Source: Paramyrothecium sp. XJ0827
Lineage: Eukaryota; Ascomycota; Sordariomycetes; Hypocreales; Stachybotryaceae
NCBI GenBank assembly: GCA_020881915.1
Contig: JAJFPB010000004.1
Span: 3,038,001 to 3,102,000, forward strand
Length of the DNA: 64,000 nt
Direction of reading: 5' to 3'
Made by a program: the position numbers and the translations under genes. Below are positions 23,278 to 32,698 of this stretch, in pieces. Position 1 is the stretch's first letter. Every line of letters begins with the position of its first letter. Under the pieces are notes generated by a model. It searched no databases. It saw nothing but the letters and a program-made list of their open reading frames with translations, and was not told the DNA's origin.

Positions 23278-25350
23278 TTAGGCAAGGTCGCCCGGCGCAG
23301 CATTTGCCTCCTGTTCCCGCAGGCGCCTCTGCAGCGTGAGGAGCCATTCCCGCAGCGCGCCGCTGGACTTTTCGATGCCGAGGCCCCCGCAGGCGTGGTG
23401 GGCGGCGGCGACCATGAGCTGAAAAGCGGCCACGTCGTCGGGAGCGCTCTCGTCGGGGGCGCTCGGGTCTGTGCCGAGCCCTTGGGCGAGGAACTGGCGC
23501 ACTTGGTCGCTGTCCCAGGCGTGCGCGGCTTGGTCGTGGAGGCACTGGGCGAGGGACCGCCCAGGGTGGGCGCGATACATTGCTTGGGCTCCTCGCTGAA
23601 GCGCTTGGCTTAGGAGCTCGACGTCCATCCGTACCCATGGCGAGGTTTGCGGGTTGCCATTTGGAATCGTCCTGTTCCGAGTCGGTTCAAGGCCAGCGAA
23701 CTGAGGCCCCTGATGTTGGGTTGGAGATCCAGTTCCCGTTGAGTGCAGCCATGGTCGGTCTCTTTCCCCGGTATCGTCCCTGTGATTAGGATCGGGGCTT
23801 GCAGCCAGGCCTGCACCTGTAGCGACGTTGTGGCTGTAAGAGGCAGCATGCTCGTTTGCCACGGTAATGAGACTGTTGATGGAAGGAAGTGAGACCCTTG
23901 GCCGGGCCACTTTATGATAGTCAACGGAGTTGGTGCTAGTCTGCACTTCTGGGTAGGTTGTCACCCGGTATCGAGAGACTCGGTGCGAGTTAGGCGAGGA
24001 TCGTAGGCGTGGGCGCTTCCGGCTCATCGTGCCGGGGGACTGGTCATCCAGCGGAGGTAGATAGTCCGTGATCGCTTCCATACCAGCAGTTCTCGGGAGC
24101 ATGGGCGAGTGTCGATCAGTATTGTTGCTAATCGTGGGAGCTGCATGAGAGCTCTCCGAACTACCCTCCCGCGAGAAGAGAGGCCCTGGGTTGAAGAATG
24201 CGGAACTAAACGATCTCTTGGCTTGGGTAGCAGCGTCTAAATCGTTGTTGACGCCGTCTGGCCCAGGACGTGTGGGCTCATGTAGAACAGAAGGCTGAGG
24301 CATTGGAGAGAATCGACTGCCCGACTTCATTTCGACGCCATTGTATCGAAGAGCCATTGGTTGCCAACGTGCGGCTCGTATGCCCATGGGAACCGGTTGA
24401 GACAAGTTTGTCAGGATGCTCGCGGCGACACCTACTTGTTCGCTCGATGCCTTGTCGTTACTGTTGCAATCCATGTCCGGGGTGGCTGGATCTTCACAAG
24501 AGCTGCTCTCCAAGAACATGGCCTCATCTGTCTCTTGTGTGAGGTTGGGACTCCCGAAGTCTACTGATCCATCACTGGGCAGTGTGAGGTCCGTGAGAGG
24601 GCTGTCGAGGGGAGTGTCCGGCGATGACGCCTCACTGGGCGAGTTGCATGATCGGCTCGCGCGATCACGAGCTCTGGTGGATGCCTGGCCCCTTGCACGA
24701 CCGGAGCCTCGACTCGACCGTCGTGCGCCGCGGCCCTTGCCTCGACGGGATCCGCGGCTTGTTGAGGACCTGATCGTTCCGTATGCCTTTGCCTTCTGGC
24801 TATCAGCAACAGTCCAGACAACGCTCCCCTCGTCCATTTCGTGAAGCTTGTTCTGGTCGAGCTTCCCGGCGTCGTAGCATTCGCGGCAGATGGAGAAGCT
24901 GCACTTGTTGCAGCTCTGGATCATGGGCCGGCGCTGCTTCTCGCAGCAGTCGCATTTGGCCATGGCGAACGTCGTTGGGGTCCAAGTAGTGTGCTTGGTA
25001 GACAGGCCATAGGATGGTGGCTGGAGATTCGGTGTGCCCTCGTGAGAGCTCGTGACAACCTCGCTCCTGGCAATTGCTTCGTGTTGCGTCAACATGGCGG
25101 CGTGGTTGTTGTTTGTTGTATTTGCTGCTTCCTCGACAGATATGATAGGGTAATAGCTGTGGTTTTCTTTTCCATCAGTCATATTCACGTTCGTGGATGA
25201 CGCTGACATGCACTCGGTGCCAGCAACTACGGGATGATCAGCCATGAGAAACCGTGCCTCAATAAAGCGGGCCTGGTATCCAGGGAGTTTGTAAGAAGGA
25301 TTGTTGGTCATGTAAGGTAAGGGAGGAGGGAGCATGCGAGATTGGGGCAA
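23278..25350 (-). CDS. fungal protein with N-terminal Cys-rich zinc motif, function unknown
   Basis: A single open frame of 690 codons. Near residues 131-157 lies C-x2-C-x10-C-x2-C-x4-C-x2-C, a pattern compatible with a small treble-clef or B-box/ZZ-like zinc fold. It is followed by a basic Arg/Gly/Ser stretch at about 195-235, long low-complexity Ser/Pro regions, a probable nuclear signal (R-K-R-P-R-L-R) near 450, and a helical, Ala/Gln-rich C-terminus from about 590. The layout suggests a nuclear scaffold or regulatory protein, but I do not recognise a named family. Several ATGs are possible starts; 25350 is the first, and a later one (residue 36, M-A-D-H-P) could be real. No intron is needed. 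It converges on eIF3d. Confidence 0.75.
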   Translation of the reverse strand: MPQSRMLPPPLPYMTNNPSYKLPGYQARFIEARFLMADHPVVAGTECMSASSTNVNMTDGKENHSYYPIISVEEAANTTNNNHAAMLTQHEAIARSEVVTSSHEGTPNLQPPSYGLSTKHTTWTPTTFAMAKCDCCEKQRRPMIQSCNKCSFSICRECYDAGKLDQNKLHEMDEGSVVWTVADSQKAKAYGTIRSSTSRGSRRGKGRGARRSSRGSGRARGQASTRARDRASRSCNSPSEASSPDTPLDSPLTDLTLPSDGSVDFGSPNLTQETDEAMFLESSSCEDPATPDMDCNSNDKASSEQVGVAASILTNLSQPVPMGIRAARWQPMALRYNGVEMKSGSRFSPMPQPSVLHEPTRPGPDGVNNDLDAATQAKRSFSSAFFNPGPLFSREGSSESSHAAPTISNNTDRHSPMLPRTAGMEAITDYLPPLDDQSPGTMSRKRPRLRSSPNSHRVSRYRVTTYPEVQTSTNSVDYHKVARPRVSLPSINSLITVANEHAASYSHNVATGAGLAASPDPNHRDDTGERDRPWLHSTGTGSPTQHQGPQFAGLEPTRNRTIPNGNPQTSPWVRMDVELLSQALQRGAQAMYRAHPGRSLAQCLHDQAAHAWDSDQVRQFLAQGLGTDPSAPDESAPDDVAAFQLMVAAAHHACGGLGIEKSSGALREWLLTLQRRLREQEANAAPGDLA

Positions 25351-27735
25351 GTGTTGAGGACGTCGAGATCAGCTTTACACTGGCCTTGCCATGCACGGAA
25401 AGAGATGGTGCAATGGAAAAGTGCAGAGGTCGCATGCATAGTATGAAAGTCGAAGGTTCAAAATTGGGCTTTATTATATTGGCTTTGAAGCTCTGTGTAT
25501 ACGAGTGAAACGTTGGAATTGGGAAACGGCCTGGCGTTGAAGGATTCACTGCAGCAGAAGACGGCCAGCTGCGGGCAGCCAAAAGTGGTGACTATGTGAT
25601 AGGGGGGTTTGGCCAGGAGAGCTTGTGATTCACGACCGATCGTTAGTGGTGTTGTACATATAAATAAAGACAATCATTCGGAGCTATTGAGACTCGTGAG
25701 TTTGATAGGTTATCGTTTGAAGCACCATTCATCGTTGAGGGGATTGCTCAGTATCAGGATAATTGTTGGAATACTTCCGAGAGCAATCATGATATAACGT
25801 GTGTGTCAGACCCCCAAGATGAATTAAATGTTATGACAAAAGCATGGCAAATGGCACGGGTCAAGACATGGGAGAAGCGAAGTCAGGGCCGGGGGAGTAG
25901 ATGGAGAGCCAGACAAAAGCTTGGCGCACTGGTGTAAGTGAGGTTCGCCAGGGCTGCAGGGTAGGCGGAGCGGAGGCCGGGGCCGCAGCGACCGCCCCCT
26001 TCCGACTCAACACCCGGTTCCGCCGGAAGGGTCCCCCTGTTGGCGATCTCGGCCGCGGCGACAGCTTCCCCGCAGGTGCAGCCATAAATCGAGCAGCTGG
26101 GCAACGGCCCGGAGGTAGGAAGATGGAAGGCCGACCGACCCGGCACCGAGCGGACACTTTGTCCATTCCACCGCCGCAGGCACAAGCACAGGGACAGGCA
26201 TAGCCGCGCGCGGTCGACCGTGGGGTGAATTTACCTACCTAGACCTTGGGCAGGCAAAGATCAATTACTTTCTTCTCTGGTGTAAGAAATTTAGTTACAA
26301 CCCCCCTGAACAGACTTCGGACCTTAGAATACCTTAACTGCGATTCTTATTTTTGTTGCTGGAAGTTCTTTTTCAATAGTATTTACTACTAGTTTGATAA
26401 TTTGGCACCACCTCTTTTTGGCTAACTGCTTGGCAAGACTCCCCTTACCTTGGATGGTGGTATCGCACGGGAAGAGCGCGTCAAGGTCTGGTGAAGGCCA
26501 ATCGAAGGACCGGCGGTCCGGCAGTTCGGCAATGGTAACAAGGGCAGGCCTGAGCAGACGCCCTCGCTGCACGTTTCGCCTCTGGCCTCCTCCTCGGCGT
26601 GTCCGCATTGCGCGGCCCCCTTCATGCGCCCAATTCGGTGGAGAAAGCGATGGTGAAGGGAGGCCGAGGAGCCGAAAGCCAATTCGTCCAATCGCCAAAC
26701 CTTCCGTCCACAGCATTCGCAGCCGCAATGTCTTTTTTTTTTTTTTTTTGGGAGGAAGAGAGCGGGGCCGGATCTGGACTTGGACACACAAAGGTTCTCT
26801 GGATTCTCTTGTCACACCACCTCCTGCTCGAGGAAAGATGATCGACAACAGACAACTTAATCCCATATGCGGGTGAACAACCGTTGCAGGAAAATGCCTA
26901 CTTCAAGAGTCATATGGAACAGCCCACGAAACGACAGCAACAATTGGACGTACCTAACACGTATGTCATTGTTGCAAGGTTTTCCCGGCTGGATGCGCGT
27001 CGCCCAATGTGTTCTGCGCCCGGTAGCCTTCACCTGTCTACAGATCTCGTGAGAGGAACAGAATTTGCCCGTTGCTCCGAGGGTGAGGGCTCCTCAATCG
27101 TGAGGTACGATTGAATATGAAGCATAGAGGTGCTGCATCCTTTTTGTTATTATAGTGCTATCACACTGACCTATACTTTGGCTTGCCTCACCTCAAGGGC
27201 CCTGTGTCTTTGCCTTACCTGCTCCATGCACCTGTAACCCTGCTGCCCACCATTTGCCCACTTTGTTTCCCACCGGGGGGTTCCTCAGTGGCGGTGGCTT
27301 CTGCCCTGCGCCAGCTCCAGCGTAGGTAAACTCTTGCCGCAAGGCGAGTCCATTGCCAAGGTAAGGTAGCTCGAAGCTACCGTGCCTCACCTCAACCTCA
27401 AGCTATCCTTTGCTAGAGCTCAAGCCCTTTCTCGCAGACCCGTGCCGGCATCCGACCGAAGGTAATTAATTGCAACTCACCACCTCGGTTCTAGCCTTAT
27501 TTTCGCTTCCTATTTTTGCTTTTTTACTTGATCGTCCCCAATTCCCTCTCTCTTTCTTCTTCCCTTCTTCTTTTTGCAGTAGCCCTTAATTCCTCCCGCC
27601 AACCACTTTCCATCACGGCATTCGCGCCCGCGTTCCGCATCCCGCGCCTTTTCGCTTCCTCTCTTCTTACTCGTCAGCCCCGCCCTGTGCCGCTTCGCTC
27701 GTTTAGCCTCACACACCTCCAACAAGCCCGCCATC
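25351..27735. other. divergent intergenic region, 2.4 kb
   Basis: This lies between two divergent genes. It contains a 17-T run at 26733-26749, a GC-rich stretch at 25950-26200 open in several frames, and TACCT/AGGTA motifs at about 26231 and 27360. A pyrimidine-rich block from 27500 to 27735 is typical of a fungal core promoter and leader for the gene starting at 27736. No coding region is supported. Confidence 0.4.
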
Positions 27736-28217
27736 ATGTCCGCTCAAGACTATTACCAGCAGCAGGGCGGTTACCCTCAGCAGGGCGGGTATCAGCAGGG
27801 AGGCTACCCTCAACAACCTCAACCTGTAAGCATTGCCTCCCCTCCCGACTTTGTCGCTTTGCTTTGCGGATCAATGCGCTGACCACGGCGACGGCGCGCA
27901 CTCTCCGTAGAGCTATGGCCCGCCTCAAGGACAGTACGGCCCGCCACAGGGACAGTATGGCCCTCCCCAGGGCCAGTACTACGGTCCTCCCGGTGGCCAG
28001 CCTCCCATGCAGTATCAACAGCAAGGTCCCCCACCCAAGCAGCGTCGCGGAGGAGGTGGCGGCTGTCTGATGGGATGTCTGGCCACCCTCTGCTTCTGCT
28101 GCGCTGTCGAAGAGTGCTGCGAGTGCTGGTAAGAGACGATGTGTACCATGGCTGACGCAACCGCAATACTGACCCCGTTCTTCTCCCAGCTTCGAGTGCT
28201 GTGAATGCTTCCTTTGA
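27736..28217 (+). CDS. small CYSTM-like protein with Gly/Gln/Tyr/Pro repeats and Cys-rich tail
   Basis: Exons 27736-27825, 27911-28128 and 28190-28217 give 111 residues. The N-terminal two thirds is built of Q-G-G-Y and P-P-Q-G-Q-Y repeats. It is followed by a basic spacer (K-Q-R-R), then a short hydrophobic, Cys-rich tail ending E-C-C-E-C-F-L. This is the pattern of CYSTM proteins, small tail-anchored membrane proteins linked to stress tolerance in eukaryotes. The last eight residues lie on a 28-nt third exon, which extends the Cys pattern and supports that splice. The cysteines are probably palmitoylated or metal-binding, which is inference. Confidence 0.85.
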
Positions 28218-28763
28218 GCTTCGTCACGCTTCTCGCGGGCGCTCGCCTACGAGCATCCCAAACAACCACATCCCTCTCACAAGCCCGCGTCGCTACCGCC
28301 CCTTCGGTAGACTCACGGCTCTACGAGGTTGCGTGGAAGGCGGATTCCGCCCTCGCATGAACCTCGACGGGCAAGGAGAGCGGAATATATCCGTACACGA
28401 GGACTCGGCGTCTCGGTTGCTTTCTTACGGGGCGCACTTTTTGTCACATGAAATTATGCGAACATCTGACTTTGCTTTGCCATGGTCCGTTTTCCACACT
28501 TGGATACGTTGTCTGACTGGGGGGTTTTCCATTGTTTTCTTTCTTTTCCCTTTTGGACACAATTGTATATTGTACATCCCTATAGCAGCAAGTCAATAGC
28601 TCTCTGGCCTTGCTGTAAACCTTGTAGTCTTTAATGACACAAAGTATTCATGGAGAATTCGGAGCTTGCTTTTCTAGGATCCCATATCAAGATATCAATC
28701 TTCTTCTTCTTCTTCTTCAGCAGTTCTTGGCTATATACAGTTTTGATGCGCCATGTCCCACGA
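28218..28763. other. convergent spacer, 3' regions of CYSTM-like gene and ABP1
   Basis: Two genes end towards each other. A TTC/GAA tract lies at 28699-28719. No ORF is supported. Confidence 0.4.
28699..28719 (-). repeat. GAA-type trinucleotide tract in ABP1 3' region
   Basis: Seven TTC-type units on the plus strand, GAA on the gene strand, start about 45 nt beyond the ABP1 stop codon and mirror the tract behind RIM15. Confidence 0.7.
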
Positions 28764-31290
28764 TCATTGGTCCAGCTGCACGTAATTGGCTGGGAACAGA
28801 CCGGATTTGCCCTGGAAGTGACCGAACCACCAGTCGTCGTCGGGGAACTCGAGGTTAGTAACCTTGGCGTCTTCGGGGAAGCTGAGTTCTATTGCATCGG
28901 GTTAGCCACCTTCACCGGATACTCCAAACAGTCGCTGTGGAGTTCTCTTCACTCACCATTGTCTTCGGCTGCCTCGTAGTCATACAAAGCCGTTGCCGTG
29001 GGTCCAGCCGCAGCCGCAGGAGGGGCCGCAGACTTCGCGGCGGGCGGCGGCACCGGTGCCGGCTCGGGCGAGGGCTCCCGCTGTGCCACAGGCGGCGCTG
29101 GTGGGGGAGCCGGAGCGCCAGCCTCGTCATCGTCGTCCTCGCCTTCCACCAACTCAACGTAGTTGCTGGGGAACAGGCCAACCTCGCCCTTGGAGTTCGT
29201 TCCCATCCACCAATCCTCGTCCACCATTTCAATGTCTGTAACGTACTGTCCCTCTACCAATTCGATTTCGTTGTCCTCGGCCTTCTCATAGTCATATTGG
29301 ATGAGTGCTCGCGTGCCGCCGGTGCCGGCCTTACCCGCCGCCACCTGTTCAGGCTCGAAGTTCTCCTCTGCAACCGCCTCGGCTGCGCCCCGGGCCAGGT
29401 GCGCTGCCTCCTGTTCATCAGTCAGATCATCCTCCTTGGGCACGTTAATTTGACTAGGTAGGACAGGTGGGGGAGCACGCTCCTCTTCTGGTTTCTCTAG
29501 TGGCGGCTCAGGACCACGGGCGACGGGAATGGCCACGCGGACAGGTGATGGCTCCCGTTCTTCCGCAACAGGCTGATACGCCGAAGGATCTTCGGGCTCT
29601 TCTTCTTCGTCGGCAGGGATGGGTCGACTTGGTAGTCCGGGCAGCGCAAAGCCACCAGAAGGCCTTGAGCTGTCTGGGACGGGTGGCGGTGGCGTCGGCT
29701 CGTCCTGGAAACCTCTTGTGGCCGGCTGAGGAGGTGCGGCCGCACCAATCGGAGCTGTATCCTTAAACCGATCCTTGAGAGCAGATATGCCTCCAGTCGT
29801 TGCAGGCTCCTGGTTACCCTCATCATGATCATCCTCATCCTGTGGCCCAGCGGAACCAGGTGTAGGACGTCCAAACTGGCCGGATGTCTGCACTGGGGCC
29901 CAGCTCTTTCCGCTGTAGCCGCTCTTCCACTCACTGCCACTCTTCTGCTCGCTAATAGGAGCCGCGGGAGACGGGGTGGACGCGTTTCCACCGTCACCGC
30001 CTCTCTCTCTGGCCTTCTTTTCCGCCCAAAGTTGAGCGGGTGTCTTACCCCCTTGATCGGCAAACGTTCGGCTAGCAGCTCCTACGGGAGCGGTGGATGG
30101 CGTGGTTGGGCCACCGAATCCGAGGCCGCCTGGCGTGGGCGCCTTTGTGCCCGTGAACGAGGATGCACCGCCAAACTTGTTGGCAACCTTTGGCTTAGGT
30201 AGAGAGGTTAAACGCTCAGATTGGCTCGGCTGAGAAAAGGCAGCGGTTCGGTCGGCCAATGCCTTCGGCTCCGATGGCTCTTCCTCAGCGGCAGGCTTCT
30301 GGGCCCTTGCGCGAATTGCAGCGATATCCACCTTGCCTATGGGTTCGTAGGCGCCCTTGACGGTTGTGGGTCTATCATCACTGCTCTTCTGCGCCTGCGC
30401 TCGGATGGCCGCAATGTCGACTTTTCCGATAGGCTGGTAGCCACCCTTGACCACATCACTGGGTCCGTCATCTTGTCGAGGTGCTCCGGTGAATCGTGCT
30501 GGCTCGGGTTTCTGTTTGGTAAGCTCCGCCATGTTGACCTTGGTTGGCTTATACGCAGATTCAACCTTTTCAATCTGCGAACGAGTAACAGGAGGCGCGT
30601 CGGCACCCCAGCCATCTTCATCGATATCCCCACCACGCTGGGATCGAGCAGTGACCAGGGGATTGCGGGCGGTGCTGGATGCCGTAGGTGTAAAGACAGG
30701 TTTAGATTTGATAGGGGGAGGTGCGGCTGCAGCGGCGCCGCCAGAGCTGCTCGATGAGTACTTGGCGCCCGAGGCATCGGCAACCTTTTGCATCACGGAA
30801 TCCGGTTCCAAATCGCTATCGGAGCGGGCAGTGATCTGGACGTGATATCCGTGAAGGATCTTGGAGACGGCGGCTAAATGGCTGGTGAAGTAGCCCTTGG
30901 TACGTTCAGGAACGCCGCCTCCGCACCAGGCAATGAGGACAAATTTAGGAAGGCCGGAGTTGGGGTCCTTGACTTTGACAAATGCGAATTGGACCCTTCC
31001 CTCGTTGAAGTCTTCGAACAAGTCAAGCAATTCGCCCTCTGCACAAGTTAGTGGGACACCAGACGGGGCCTTAGCCTATTCGGATCTCACGTACCACCCG
31101 TGCTCTGAACCTTGAGAACGCTCTCCTTGGAACCGCTGTCCTGGAAGGCATTCTGTAAGGGAGCTTGCACAGAAAACAAGGCCCATTGCGCGTATGTCGG
31201 AGAAGCGGACGACGGCGCAGCTCCGTTGATGACGCCGTTATAGCTGCTCTTTATAGAGGGGCCGTTTATCGAGAGGTTCAAGGAAGCCAT
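28764..31290 (-). CDS. ABP1: actin-binding protein Abp1 (ADF-H plus two SH3 domains)
   Basis: Exons 31290-31095, 31038-28957 and 28888-28764 give 800 residues. An ADF-homology domain (about 5-135) binds F-actin. The middle is disordered with an acidic D-E-D-G-W-G motif, resembling Arp2/3-binding acidic motifs of Abp1 proteins, and three related segments of the form Y-x-P-x-x-K-V. Two SH3 domains follow at 640-697 and 747-800. The second SH3 is split by the last intron right after the A-L-Y-D-Y core and is completed by the 125-nt exon 3. In yeast the protein coordinates actin polymerisation at endocytic patches and recruits Ark/Prk kinases and synaptojanin through its SH3 domain. Two SH3 domains instead of one is common in filamentous fungi. 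It shares a 578-bp divergent promoter with the glutaredoxin gene. Confidence 0.93.
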
Positions 31291-31868
31291 GTTGTGCAAC
31301 GATCGTGTCTTCGAGGTTGTTGGTCAGGGTGGAGAGTTAAGGGGTGAGAAAGGATGACGTTGCCAGTCCCTGGAAGCTCCACGCAATGTCGGAGAAGCTC
31401 TCGCAGCGACAACGGGGGTGAGAATGAGGTCGGGAGAGACGGAAAAGATCGCCTTGGAGCGCCGGTGCACTACAAAGACGCGCCTTTGAGATTGGGAGGT
31501 CAGAACCGTGATCTCGCCAGGTCTTCGGTGGTAATGGTAAGGTAGAACAGCTACCAAGTGTAGGTCCTGTGGTGCTCTTGGACGTTCGGCTGGGTAGATG
31601 GGAGGGGTGAGCGAGCGTTGACCTGCCTACTAGCATAACGATGTGGGCGCCCAAGCTCCAATGAGGCTGTGCAGCCACCAGGTATGCAACTAAGCGGGCT
31701 GTGCCACGTTGGCTGGGGATTCCGGATGAGCGCTGGGAAAGACCAAATGACGCAAGCCGGGGGGAAGGGGACCCCTCCCGACTCCCGACGTCGCAACTGC
31801 CCCGCCAAAAAAACCACAACTCTGACACTCACATTTCGCACCAGCACGCTTCCGAGACGCCACACACA
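31291..31868. promoter_or_regulatory. divergent promoter between ABP1 and GRX3/4-type gene
   Basis: 578 bp separate the two start codons. A CCAAT-containing string occurs at about 31656. ORFs crossing the region lack family features. Shared regulation is possible but unproven. Confidence 0.5.
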
Positions 31869-32698
31869 ATGTCGACGATCACCGAGATCACAAGCGTTCC
31901 CGAGTGGGAGCAGACGTTGGCTTCCGTGCCTGCATCGGCCCTGCTAGTCGTCTCCTTCCACGCACCATGGGCTGCGCCATGCGCTCAGATGGCAACGGTC
32001 CTTTCGACCCTCGCGTCCGAATATCCCGTCACCGAGCCATTATCCACGAAATGGGTCTCCATCAATGCCGAGGAGCTCAGCGATGTCAGCGAGACCTACG
32101 ACGTCACGGCGGTTCCCTTTCTCGTCCTCCTACGAAACGGTCAGGTAGCTGAGACTGTGAGCGGCAGCAGTGCCGTGAAGGTTCGGGCGGCGATCGAGAA
32201 GCATGCCCAGAGCGGAGGTGCTGGAGCTGCCGCGCCCGAGGGAATCAACGGCATCCAGCAGTCCAAGGAAGACTCAGCACCCGTGGACCCGGAGAAGCAG
32301 AAGGAGGAGCTGAACAAACGACTTGGCACGCTCGTAAAGGCGGCACCTGTCATGCTGTTCATGAAGGGAACACCTAGCTCACCACAGTGTGGCTTTTCTC
32401 GCCAGGTGGTTGGCCTTTTGAGGGAGAACTCTGTCAAGTACGGCTTCTTCAACATTCTGGCGGACGATGAGGTGAGACAGGGTCTCAAGGAGTTCGCAGA
32501 CTGGCCGACCTACCCACAACTGTGGATGGATGGCGAACTTGTCGGAGGACTTGACATTGTAAGATGCCCCGACCCCCAGGGGTTACGACCTCGTAGACAG
32601 ACACTGACACTTGACAGGTCAAGGAGGAACTTGAGAGCAATGCGGACTTTTTCAAGCCTTACAGCGTAGCCGGGAATGCCGACCCGGCTGCGGCCTGA
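31869..32698 (+). CDS. GRX4: monothiol CGFS glutaredoxin, Grx3/4 type
   Basis: Exons 31869-32558 and 32618-32698 give 256 residues. An N-terminal thioredoxin-like domain keeps W34-A-A-P-C38 with a single cysteine. A C-terminal glutaredoxin domain carries C174-G-F-S, the signature that ligates a [2Fe-2S] cluster with glutathione, and W-P-T-Y-P-Q-L-W, G-G-L-D-I. This domain pair defines cytosolic/nuclear Grx3/4. In fungi they sense and distribute iron and inactivate iron regulators such as Aft1 or HapX/SreA-type factors. The splice after G-G-L-D-I restores V-K-E-E-L-E. Filamentous fungi usually have one such gene, often named grxD in Aspergillus. The start at 31869 follows ACACAC and is the first ATG of the frame. 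Confidence 0.95.

Noticed and set aside
26394..26876. 160-codon ORF and overlapping minus-strand ORFs
   Set aside because: All frames are open because of local composition around a T17 tract, and the translations are not protein-like.
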